From: Marsupella aquatica
Taxonomy: Eukaryota > Marchantiophyta
NCBI GenBank assembly: GCA_973895155.1
Contig: OZ316898.1
Span: 3,968,001 to 4,032,000 of the forward strand
DNA: 64,000 nucleotides
Direction: 5' to 3'
Shown: positions 44,640 to 55,915 of the stretch, in pieces
Position numbering within the stretch: the first letter of the stretch is position 1
Layout of the letters: each line of letters starts with the position of its first letter
Made by a program: the position numbers and the translations under genes
The notes under the pieces: model-generated
Told to the model about the DNA's origin: nothing
The model's database searches: none
What the model saw: the letters and a program-made list of their open reading frames with translations, nothing else

Positions 44640-47600
44640 ATGGGGACTTTCAAGCTTGGGGGACCCAAGTATGAAGTGACAAAGTATGATGGGCGCTCTG
44701 ACTACTTGCTATGGGAGAAGCAAGTGAAGGGAGTGCTTTATGCGTCAGGGATGGGCCAACTGCTGAGCCCTCGTGAAGACGATGTTGATGAGAAACAATG
44801 GGACCGCATGCAGGAGCAGGGAGTGTGGTGTGTTACACTCTATCTCATGCCTCCCATCATCAAGCAGTTAGGTGCACATAAGGATTGCATGTCCTTGTTT
44901 GCGGAATTGCAGAGCAAGTATCACCGCAAGGAGTTGTCAAACCGGCTCTACACTTCCTACAAACTGATGAGTTTCAGGATGAAGGAATCTGGTACGAAGT
45001 TGCAAGACCATGTGGATGCTTTCAACGACATGGTCGTTGACTTGGAAAACCTTGGGGAGACTTTGAATGATGAGACGAAGGCTCTGCAGCTTCTTAGTTC
45101 ATTGCCTCCATCTTACCAGTCCCTATCACGAGTGTTGTTGCATCGTGATAGGGATACCATTTCATACAATGACGTGGTAAGTTCTCTGCTTAGTGATGAT
45201 CTTCAGCAGAAGATGCACATCACGTCACAGCCTTCATCATCTGGTGTTGCCCTCAATGTTAACCGTGGGAGGAGTATGCAGCGACCAACTGGGGACCGTA
45301 GAACCCAGTTTAGATCTAAATCCAGATCTAAGTCCAAGGGTAAATCCCCTCAGAGGAGGCAGGTGACATGTTGGAAGTGCAACCAAGTTGGACACTTCAA
45401 GCGAGACTGTAAGGGAAAGGCAGCGGAAACTTCATCGGCAAATGTGGCTAGGGCTGATGGAGAAGCTGATTTACTCAATGATGAGTATGTTTTATGAAGC
45501 CGGGGGTATGCCCTGTGCACGTCATCTAGGAGAGCAGATGATGTGTGGATTCTTGATTGTGCTTGCTCTTTTCATATTTGTTACATTCGTGAGTTTTTCA
45601 GTTCTTACTCTGTTTCAAACGGTTCAGTTCTGATGGGAAATGATCACTCCTGTCAAATTGAGGGAATTGGGTCTGTGAAGATTCAAATGTTTGATGGCGC
45701 TATGCGCATAGTGTCCGGAGTCAGGTATGTACCTGGCATGCGTAAGAATCTGATTTCACTCGGTGTGTTGGATTCAAATGGTCATCAATGGAGCGTTATT
45801 GATGGTGAACTTCAAGTCAGGTCGGGAGAGACAGTGATTTTGAAGGGGAGTAGACAAAAGAATTTGTATGTGTTACAGGGCAATACTGTATGTGGAGAGG
45901 CCAATGTAACCAAGTCTCACGAGGAGATGACTCAACTGTGGCATTCACGGCTAGGCCACATGAGTGAGAAGGGTTTGGCTATCTTACGGAAGAATGGACT
46001 CATTTCTGATTTGCAATCTTGTAAATTAGAGTTTTGTGAGCATTGCATTCTTGGAAAGCAGCATCGTCGTGCTTTTGGTGTTGGAACTCATCGTTCCAAA
46101 GCGGTTCTTGAGTACATACATAGTGACGTGTGGGGTCCATCCCCGACTCCCTCACACTCTGGAAAGTTGTACTATGTATCATTTATTGATGATTACTCAA
46201 GATTTGTGTGGATTTATTTCATGACGCATAAGTCTGATGTCTTGTCCATTTTTAAGAAGTGGAAGGCCCAGGTGGAGAATCAGACTGGAAACACGATCAA
46301 GTGTTTGGATACAAGGGTGAAGAGTCTGAGGTCAGACAACGGCGGGGAGTACACTTCAATGGAATTTGAAGAGTACTGTTCAGAACAGGGGATAACTCGC
46401 CATCTCACCACAGTTTATACTCCGCAGCAGAATGGTGTCGCTGAGAGGCTCAATCGGACACTGTTGGAGCGGTCACGGAGTATGTTGAGCCAATCAGGTT
46501 TACCACAAGAATTTTGGGCAGAAGCTGTCAATACCGCAGCTTATTTGGTAAATCTTTCTCCTTCTAGTGCTATCAATTTCAAAACGCCGTTTGAGATGCA
46601 CTATAAGCGGCAAGCAGACTATCATGGCTTGGTAATTTTTGGAAGTGATGCATATGCTCTCACACCAAAGCAGAATAGGACCAAGTTGGATCCTACCTCC
46701 AGGAAATGTGTTTTTCTTGGGTACCAGAGTGGTGTGAAAGCCTATAGGCTATGGGATCCTATTGCCTGTAAGCTCGTTGTCAGTAGGGATGTTTCCTTCA
46801 ATGAATCCAGATTATTGAAGGAGGGGGAGAATACTCAGGTCTCCCGTACTGACAAAGGAAAATCTCCTATCCCGGATCTCGTTGAGGGGGAGATTGGTTA
46901 TGAGATGCATGACCGGAGAGAAGGAGTTGCTCCAATTATGGAGCTGGTTCCTATGCCAGAGGAACCAGAGGAGTTTGTTGATGCTGGTGAGCAACAAGTG
47001 GATGCTGTTGAGCTTCAAATTGTACCAGCACACGCAGATCAACCGGAGTCATCGACTAGAAGAACATCTGGTCGCACTGTACACGCTCCATCAAGGTATG
47101 GACAGTGGGTTGATTCATCTCAACTGCAAGAGGATGATTTTACAGCTGATGATGAGGGTGATGCGTTAATTTTGGAAGAAGGAGAACCTTCTTCATTTCA
47201 TGAGGCAAGTGCTTCAAAAGAGAAGCAGAAGTGAACTGCAGCAATGCAAACGGAGATGCAGTCACTAAAGGACAACAAAACTTGGGAGCTTGTTAAGCTG
47301 CCTAAGGGTCAGCAAGTGGTGGACAACAAGTGGATTTACAAGCTGAAGGATAATTCCATAGGAGGTGGATCGAAGGTCTACAAGGCTAGATTGGTAGCAA
47401 AGGGATTCACACAAGAGAAAGGTGTGGATTATAATGAGGTCTTCTCACCAGTTGCTAAGTACTCTACAATACGACTATTGTGTGTACTTGTTGTAATGTT
47501 TGGTCTGCTCCTAGATCAGATGGATGTTGTCACAGCTTTCCTCTATGGCACATTGGAAGAGGTGATCTTCATGAGACAACCGCTAGGTTTTGTGAAGAGA

Positions 47601-48770
47601 GGACAGGAGGAATTGGTTTGCAGATTGCTGAAATCCTTGTATGGGTTGAAGCAGTCACCAAGACAGTGGAACAAGCGGTTTGACGATTGGATTCGGTCAC
47701 AAGGTTTTCACAGAAGTGTATTTGACCCTTGTGTGTATTTGAAACCGGTGAAGAATGTTGTCTTTGGGTTCATTGTTTTAGTACTTTATGTGGATGACAT
47801 GCTAATTGCAGCCAAGGATAGGTCTGAGATTGTTAAGCTCAAGGCACTGCTTAGTGCAGAGTTTAAGATGAAGGACTTAGGGCCAGCTAAGAGGATTTTG
47901 GGTATGGAGATCACTAGGGACTTGGAGGCTGGCAAGCTATGGTTGACGCAGAGCAGTTATGCGAGGAAGGTAATTGCAAGGTTCAACATGGAGAATAGCA
48001 AGCCAGTAAGTACCCCGTTGGCTCCACACTTCAAGTTATCATCAGCGTTCTGTCCTACGGATGACACAGAGAAGGGGTTGATGTCAAAGGTTCCATATGA
48101 CAAGGCAGTGGGGAGTCTCATGTATTTGATGACTTGCACTAGACCTGATCTTGCCATGGCTATGGGCAAGGTGAGCAGGTACATGTCGAATCCAGGGAAG
48201 GTACACTGGGAAGCAGTGAAGTGGATTATCAGGTACTTGAAGGGTACCGTGGATCATGGTCTTTTATTTGATGCGAATGCAAAGAATGCTAGATCATTGA
48301 TTGGCTATGTAGATTCTGACTATGGACAAGATTTGGACCGAAGGAGATCAACAACAGGATACGTGTTCACACTTGGCGGTGGATGCATAAGTTGGAGGTC
48401 TACTTTGCAGAAGTGTATTGCTCAGTCTACTACAGAAGCGGAGTATGTTGCAGCTGCGGAAGCAGCAAAGGAAGCGATTTGGTTGGATAGACTTATCACT
48501 GAAATGGGATTGCCACAGGGGAATGTGAAGCTCCATTGTGATAGTCAAAGTGCGCTCCACCTTGCTGTGAACCAGGTGATGGACAGTAGAGTGAAGCACA
48601 TTGACGTCAGGTACCATTTTATCAGGCAGGCTGTGTCTGATAATTTGTTTGAGCTAGTCAAGATTGATGGTAAACTCAACCCGGCTGACGCATTTACCAA
48701 AGTGATTCCTTTGGAGAGTTTCTCTAGACACCGTGACGTATTGCAGGTTTTGCAATTGCATCACAAGTAG
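44640..48770 (+). CDS. Copia gag-pol polyprotein with two TGA codons
   Basis: One frame of 1377 codons from ATG 44640 (the frame is open from 44493). Gag contains a zinc knuckle CWKCNQVGHFKRDC. The protease reads WILDCACSFHIC, where relatives carry DSG or DSA at the active site, so the residue after Asp is changed. Integrase has the HHCC block (WHSRLGH, CEHCILGK) and DDE motifs (SFIDDYSRFVWIY, LRSDNGGEY, TPQQNGVAERLNRT). Reverse transcriptase has MDVVTAFLYG and LYVDDML. RNase H has YVDSDYGQDLDRRRSTTGY and STTEAEYVA. TGA at 45495-45497 lies between gag and protease. TGA at 47232-47234, just before TAAMQTEMQSL, is where relatives have Trp. No frameshift is present. Confidence 0.93.
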
Positions 48771-48950
48771 AGTTTTCTTAAACATTCATTGTAATTACTG
48801 ATATATGCTCTTCCTCATTCCTATGTATTAGGCTACGGCTTAGTTCTGGTTTGCTCTAGTTAGAGAGGGAAACCGGTTTGGTTTCTGTCCAGAACTTCCC
48901 GCTGAGGGATCATATACATTGGCAGTATTACTCTCCCCTAGACCAGAGTC

Positions 48951-48961
48951 AAGGGGAAGAT
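48951..48961 (+). promoter_or_regulatory. Copia polypurine tract
   Basis: AAGGGGAAGAT immediately before the 3' LTR; primes plus-strand DNA synthesis. Confidence 0.85.
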
Positions 48962-49436
48962 TGTTGGGTATTTACTCTTACGTCTAGGTTAGGTATGACG
49001 TGGTTGGTACAACAACGTGGGTTGGTACAACTACGTGGTTAGGTACAACTATGTGATTAGGTACAACTATGTGGTTAGGTACAACTACGTGATTAGGTAC
49101 AACTATGTGGTTAGGTACAACTACGTGATTAGGTACAACTATGTGGTTAGGTACAACTATGTGGTTAGGTACAACTAAGTTGCACACTATATCATAAGAG
49201 GCATGTGTGCTTGGAGAGGTAGAACCAAGGCTCATTGTTATGGAGCCACTTGAGAGATAGGGAGAGCTTACACTGTGGAGACTCGGTATAGCCGACGGGC
49301 TTAGAGTTCAGTAAAGTTCTCTTGTGTGTTCCCGTGGACGTAGCCTCAAGGAGGTGAACCACGTATCTCTTGTGTCGACTATTGTGCGTTGGATGGTTCA
49401 TGGGCTTGCCGTTGCGATCGTCGTCTATGCTCAACA
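48962..49436 (+). repeat. Copia 3' LTR (475 bp)
   Basis: Same termini as the 5' LTR. It is 18 bp longer, exactly one unit of the internal tandem array (about 49005-49180), with different ACGTGATT/ATGTGGTT variants along the array. Confidence 0.95.
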
Positions 49437-49441
49437 CCTTT

Positions 49442-49942
49442 GGCAACCTCCACAATGTATGGTTGAAACTTTCCGATTCCGTCCAGCGCACAGGTAAGCA
49501 TGGCGATGTCGTCGGCAATAATCCCCTTAACGCCAGCCTTCTTGTAGCCGTTCTTCCCAGACTTGTTCCCAAAATACTCCTCCAACACCTCAGCGGACAC
49601 GTCTTCACTTGTGAGCTCCTTCGGAATGCTTCCCACATTGGGCAAGCCAAGGACATTGTGGAAATGATCGATGTCCTTCACAAACTCATCAACTGTCCAC
49701 TCTTCTGATGAGGGGACCTTTACAAGACTCTCACCGTGTGATTTCGGTGGTAGCTTGTGACTCGTGGACTTTCCAGGCATTTCAGAAGACATACCTATTG
49801 TGTAGCTTGAGTTCTCCCAGCTACTCGCTCCAAGCGTTGGCAACAAACTATTTGGGCGCAAACCTGCGCTATACGACTCCGCCCGAGTCCCTTGAAAGCA
49901 CGTTACTCCAGAGTCTGACTCGTCCCTTCCAGTGCCTTGCGC
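49442..49942 (-). pseudogene. Exon of the RING-like gene upstream of the copia insertion
   Basis: Opens at the acceptor ATTCAG (49943) with AQGTGRDESDSGV. It contains VPSSEEWTVDEFVKDIDHFH and VLEEYFGNKSGKNGYKKAG and ends in ALDGIGKFQPYIVEVAKG at the copia target site. The frame continues without loss at 43606. No stop occurs in this exon. I do not recognise the family. Confidence 0.6.
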
Positions 49943-50694
49943 CTGAATTACAACACAAGAATGTGAGTTCAATGTCGTCTCATTTGAAAAGATTGAATGT
50001 GTGCCTAATGCGTGGCCTAGATCATAGAAGACATTCAATATTAAACAAGTGGGGAAGAAAACAATCAGAGCAACTTTCCGAGTGTCCTCAACTTTCAAAA
50101 TTGTAGCTCAGGTCTTGTAACTCTTCAATCTCCACAACGCAAACGAGAATGCAAAAAGTTCCAGAGATTCAAATGCTTCCAGCCCTTGACCAAAAGCAAC
50201 TTTCTGCGCCAAAATGCAATGTCGTTCCCTCCTACGTTCCCTCCCCTGCTACCTAATCAAGGATCACAATGTTGCAGTCTTCTCCAACTGGCACATTGCA
50301 CAACATTCAAACTGGAGTACGCATCGTGAAAGTTGATTCAACGCGACAAAAAGGAAATAGAAAGGAAGTGCGCACTTTGCGCCCAGGTCTCCCTTGATTG
50401 CAGGCAATGCTACGGTTTGGATCATCCTTCTAGCAGGAAGGGTCAAGATCCAACAATGCTACTCCCTCAACCACCACCACTGATCTTCATTGCCACCATG
50501 GCACGGTCCGGATTTGCTGACCTTTCTAATTTTGAAATGATAGGAGGTTACGGTAGTAATGTCTTTTCGGCCCTTCCTCCCTCCAATGTGATTGTACTTG
50601 CAACAACCTCCTCCCTCATCATTACATGACTTGTAGTACTAACTGTACTATGAGCTTTGTGGTAGGGGTGGTATTAGGAGGGGTATTATTTTGC

Positions 50695-51491
50695 TCAAAT
50701 TAGACCCCCTCTAGCTTGCTTTTGTCCACCTACAGAGTTGTCCAGCCTTGGGCAACCAAGTGCTGCGAGTTGATAATCCCTCAAAGAATTGTGCATCAAA
50801 AATCTCTGCAAGACTAATTTTTTTGCATCTACATTGAACTTCTCCATTCGATTCAATAGATCTCTAATTATCTCATGGACTAAAGCATCAATACACCTTT
50901 GCTTCCTATTGGGAGTTGGATTCACCTCACTGTTATTTGTGGCTTTTCTTTTCATCCTTGTGCTATACTGTTGCTTGTCCCAATATGCAACTCTTTTCCT
51001 CGATGCCTCTTTCCTTCTGAATGCCGCAGCCTTGTCTGTACATCAACAACCAACCCTACCTCGTTGGTACTACACCTGACTCGTCTATTCAAGGTTTGGA
51101 GATGTGTTTCCTTTCAGCTTATGCTCACATCCAATCTGGACAACCTTTCCTTGTGTGCAACCAATAGAGTCTATAACGTAACGACATCTTGATGTGCCCG
51201 TGCAGTGATTTGAAGTGCCTCAATCTTGGGCCCAGCATTCTCAAGCTCTGCACATTGTTGCTTCGTATGAAGAAGCAACTGCACAATTTCCTCCTCTGCA
51301 TCAGCAAGCAATTGTAGACCTTGCTGCTCTACTTCTTCCAACATGGATTGCTCAATTAGCATGGCATATTTCTTCCTCTGCTCCTTCTCGTAGTAAACCT
51401 TGCGCCTTTGAAGATTTCGTGCTTCTCTCTTCTTTTGTGCTGATTCATCTTCTGCTTCACAAACGACCTTCACCATGATGTCATCGATCAA
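50695..51491 (-). CDS. Possible 5' exons of the same unknown gene
   Basis: Two minus-strand open stretches. The first, 51491-51171, is a coiled coil (REARNLQRRKVYYEKEQRKK, ADAEEEIVQLLLHTKQQC). The second, 50955-50695, is helical (RCIDALVHEIIRDLLNRMEK). Their order, strand and charged helical style fit the gene at 49942-41408. Splice junctions between them are not clear to me, so membership is inferred. They may be exons of a separate decayed gene. Confidence 0.35.
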
Positions 51492-54031
51492 GTTCTAATA
51501 CTCAAAGACTTGTACTCTATCAAATGCTTTGGACGGGCCCGTGTACGGGGCTTTGTGATATCTGATGGAACTGAGTTGACTGATTGGAACCTGCATCGCA
51601 ATGTGCGGGAGTTGTTAATTAGATTGGAACCTGCGTTGCAATGTGCGGGAATTACAGTCTTCTTGGACTTAATTTCTTGCAAGGAAGTGTAGACTCATTT
51701 GCGCTCTTCTCAATAGCTAGTAGGCTGAGCATTTACCGCACAATCAGGTCATTGCAATGCAATGGGTCCAACCAAATCTTTAGCGGAACATTTAAATCAC
51801 AATGTGGCATACCTGACGCCTGTATGTGATTCAACTTAAGATGATGAGTGCCTACCGTGGAAGAGCACCTGGAGCCTCTCACTGATCACATGATCAGCGC
51901 CTCCCTTCGGCGAGCATCTCAAGCCCGTAGTTGCACTTTCAGACGATGAGTGCCTCCCTTCAACCAACCTGCGGGATCTTAATTTGAACTGAGCGCCTCC
52001 CATATATATCTACGTACCAAGCTACCATTGCCAATTCCCTTCTGTCTTATAACTTAAGTTGCTTCTCCTTTCCATTTTCAGAATGCCAGGCATACGTCTA
52101 CTTCACAATGCCGAATTTTGCTCAAGAGGCTTGTGATTCACTCATCGACATTCATTGATGTTGTGTCGCGGTTTCTCTGTCATCAGTGACCAAAATCACC
52201 AACTCGCATGGGAATGTGCACGCACAACCCTCTCTCCTAAGTTGTACCATTGTTCGTGATCTTGGGAAATCGTTGTGAGTCCTTTCTTGAGGACTCTCTC
52301 CTTTCGGGAGTCCTCGTATTCAAATTAATTCAAACAACGCACAAACCTCTAGGCAGTCAGCGACGTTTCTTAATATCTGGCAAAGTAGTAGGACTCAAGC
52401 CTCGACAGGATCCTTGGCTTTCACGCTTTCACGCTTTCCCAAGATGGACAGGATCCTTGGCATTCACGCTCTTCCATGTTTGACAGGCTCTTGTGCATTG
52501 TCATGACTTCTCGTGACTAGGGAAATAAATCTTGTCAAATTCAAATCTGACCGTAAGATAGATTGACCCAAACAAATCTAGGCCATTCCATGTAACATTT
52601 GGTCATTCTTGGTATCCCATGCGTATGTGGCCAAAGAGTCTAGTCCTTTTTGAGGAGAAAAAGGATATCCTTTTAGTACCCCTCAATCTTGCCATCCACC
52701 ATTTCTTGGAGTGGAGATCCGAATCGGTAACAAATGAAAGAACATAACAATTTCATAAGGACGAAACGAGCACACTGACTGCACCATAGCTCTTGTGGGT
52801 TCTTACAGATCCAATCTATTACACAAGCTCGTATTTCAGGAGTTTATAAAGGAGGCAGCTTGAAATCAAAGACCAGTCTGCATGTAGGACTTCAAATTGT
52901 ATCTCCATATCTGGTTTTTGAAAGGGAAGAGATGACCCAGTGCTCCATTGCACCAAACAGAGCTCGGCTTGATTTGGCAATAAGAAATACTATCTAGCAA
53001 TTGATAGACCAGGGCTCTACAAGTTTCTACGAGCACAGTCGATGCCTTTTCATGATCAAATTGAAAATATTAGAAGTGAAGCTGATTTGAGAGATCACTT
53101 GATAAGGACGCGAATCATTATTGGAGCGAACAGAAGCACCAAATCTGTCAAACGCATCGACCCTCAAGAGGCGCGTTTGCAAGAGGCTGTGGTAAAAAGG
53201 ATTGTGTTTAAAGAGACCTTCAGATATGGATAAAGGATTTTGATGAAATCATCCGGGAGTTCCTGGGTGAGAGGTCAATGTTGTTATTGTGAGGAAGAAG
53301 GAACGGAAACTAAGAGATGAGGAACTCGGGGCAGAGGAGTAGGTTTGGTTACTGAAAGGCGAAAAAGATCGAAAGGTTCAGGTGACGATTAGAGCTGTTT
53401 GGGAGACAGTAGTGGGAATGCATTTTGTTGAAGTTCAGGAGAGAAACGGTCAAATGTGACTTATGTGATGAGAAGAATTGGATTGAAAACTGATAGATAA
53501 TGTGAATGGGTCATAAGGAATGGGGAAGTGTAATGGAGAAGATAGGGGTCCATGAACTAATTTATGGAAAATGTACAACTAATTAAGGAAGTCTTTATCT
53601 ACACAAACTTGTGCTGCTCGTTGTCACCAAAGATGCTGCAATTTTTCTTGCCACATTTTACTCCTGTATAATTTGTACTATATGAGTAGAACGAGAATTT
53701 TGATGTACTTTCCTGGGTTACTAAATTGTGTAATGTTTACTACATGAGTACAAAAAGAGTTTTGATACGGTCCATCCGGACTGAAAATCTCTATCCGAGT
53801 CCCTGGAAAACATTGAGGTCCATCATCCGAGTTTCTAGGATCCAGAACACTTCACGGAAGCCCACAGACAAGGAGGTTGCTCTCCACGAATCTCAAGGGC
53901 CCAAATTGAGGTTCAATTGAACTCTTCTTCCTCACTCCAGAGATTGAAACATTCTGCATCGAGCTTAAGTTCAGTGAACGCGGGGAACATCACCGCTAGT
54001 CGGACAGTGGTTCAGCTGCGAGCCGATTCGG
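51492..54031. other. Spacer upstream of TRS23, no supportable gene
   Basis: Two near copies of TTGGAACCTGC(A/G)T(C/T)GCAATGTG lie 43 bp apart (51579 and 51622). A segment at 53556-53632 recurs at 62884-62960 in the same orientation. The promoter of the TRS23 gene should lie in the last few hundred bases, but no clear TATA box was picked out. Open frames here are short and lack domain signatures. Confidence 0.35.
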
Positions 54032-55915
54032 ATGGCAAGTATATACAATCTCTTCGTCATTAACAAGTCCGGCGGCCTCATCTTCTACAAGGTATTTCAG
54101 TTTTATCAAAACACCTTGCTGTACATTCCTCTTTTGACATTCCATGCACCTCACGAGTCTTTTCTTCAGGGTTCTGGAACGTCTTCTCCAAGTGCCGTAT
54201 TTCATTCATCTCTCTGTCCGAGTCGCTGTGAGGGCAATGCTGGATAAGGGGGTAAAAACCACCATGAATTGATTCTCTGTCACTGACCAAATAGTTAGAG
54301 CTCAAGAGATCGTTGGTCTTAAGTACTGGATTAGCTGGTGGAGCGAAATCTATTGTATTCCTGGTACTGACCAATTATTAGGTCTGGTCTTCTTTTTAAC
54401 CAAATGGCGAGCAATGCCGTTCTGGCTTGTTTTTTTGGTCGTAGTGGCTGTCGTTGTAATCTACGGTGCTCACTTATGTGACAGGATTATGGTTCCACGG
54501 GACGGTTGGACACTAATGATAGTTTGAGATTAGCGAGTCTCTGGCACTCGATGCATGCGATTTCCGTTCAGCTTTCTCCTACACCAGGCTGCACTGGGAT
54601 TGAAGTTCTGGAGGCCGATACATTTGATCTTCACTGCTTCCAGTCGCTCACAGGTACCATCGACCTTTCCCTTTCCGGCGCATCACTGTTTCTAACGGTT
54701 ACCTGCACGCAGTTGTAGGATCAGAGGCGCAATAGAACCAAGATACACATCGTGATGGACGGTAGTTGTCCGTAGCGAATGGTTTTACCTTGGTCGTCTA
54801 GTTGCTATTATGCCCTTTAGAGTTCCTGATGTCTCGTGGACTTCATTATCACCGAGTGGACGTTTCCAGCAATAATTAGTGATGTTCTTCTTGAAAACTT
54901 CTGAAGAACCTGAGGTCTAAAGTACCACATAGATCAGATCACTGGCCAGATTTCCACGTTGCATCAAGGATAACAACACTGACTCTGTGGGCTCATTAGA
55001 ATTCGGTCCTCTTTCATGATATGGAATGCGTTTAATATCTACGCTCGTGTCACCCATCCTGACCATACGCATGGTCAACTGTCAGTTTGGTGTACCGGGG
55101 TTGTCCAAATTGCCTCACAACTTCGTCCCCAGATGCTATCTGTACAGATTTAGGGGTGGTGATCGTATTTCTCAATGTAGTGCACATTACTCATGGTCTG
55201 AAGCTTTGAAATGTGTGGCGTTTCTGAGCGTTAGTTCTTGTTCATTGAACTGTAGAAGATGAGAGTACAATGTCTGAGACTGAAAGTTAAGCCAATTTTT
55301 ATCTCCATTTCTCTCACATCCGCAAGAAATAGGTCTGGATGCCTATTGAATACATTCATTAGGTAGTAGCAGGCTGAGAGCAACCCTCCATCCTTCAGGA
55401 TATCGAGTTTGAACTGTAGTCTCAACCACTAAGCCACCAGTACAGAACTAAAGCTCGTTCTGACTGATGTCTGTAGCTGCTCAAAGAAACTGCCCAAAGA
55501 AGGGATTGATCCCTATATGGTCTCTGTTTTCTAATTTTGCAGGTTTACTCGTCCATTTAATATCCAAATTCATGAGCCTTTCCCCCGAACTTAGTGGCAA
55601 GGATCTATCCGCAAAGTCTAGCACAAGCCTCCGTGAATGGGTACATGGTCTACCGTCTGGTTATTTGATACTATTTCCATCTCTGTCCGTCTGACTTGAA
55701 AGTTCTTTGTATGTCCAGGTACAAAACTGTTTGTTGCAACTGAACCTGGAGCACCGGGCATACCGAATTTGCTTAAAACCATTTATGAACTATATGCTGA
55801 TTATGTGTTGAAGAATCCATTTTATGAAGTCGAAATGCCCATCAGATGTGAGCTCTTTGAGCTTACCCTGCTTCAAGCCATTCCCAAGGACAAGTCATAC
55901 TCAATAACTCGGTAG
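54032..55915 (+). CDS. TRS23: TRAPP complex subunit 4 (TRS23/TRAPPC4), three exons
   Basis: Exons 54032-54091, 54485-54653 and 55719-55915 join to 141 residues plus stop; all introns are GT/AG. The product begins [20 protein letters not shown]. It continues [51 protein letters not shown], and ends with [20 protein letters not shown]. These are signature segments of plant TRS23, a longin-like core subunit of the TRAPP complexes that activate Rab GTPases at the ER-Golgi and trans-Golgi. The length equals that of the plant protein as I know it. No stop or frameshift, so probably a working single-copy host gene. It marks the edge of gene-bearing DNA to the right of the transposon nest. The second intron is 1065 bp. 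Confidence 0.93.

Larger units (their letters stand above)
43612..49436 (+). mobile_element. Ty1/copia LTR retrotransposon, near intact
   Basis: Target duplication CCTTT at 43607-43611 and 49437-49441. The LTRs begin TGTTGGG and end CTCAACA. A primer-binding site and polypurine tract are present and the gene order is gag-PR-IN-RT-RNaseH. Removing the element with one CCTTT restores the minus-strand host reading VEVAKGLYYEQILKRP. LTR sequences look identical outside an internal tandem repeat, so insertion was recent. Two in-frame TGA codons mean this copy would need help to move. Confidence 0.96.

Noticed and set aside
55360-55445. tRNA-like SINE head in the TRS23 intron (TGGCTTAGTGG then GTTCAAACTC, minus strand)
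   Set aside because: The A-box match is good, but the B box is imperfect, the spacing is far too short and no tail or target duplication was found.
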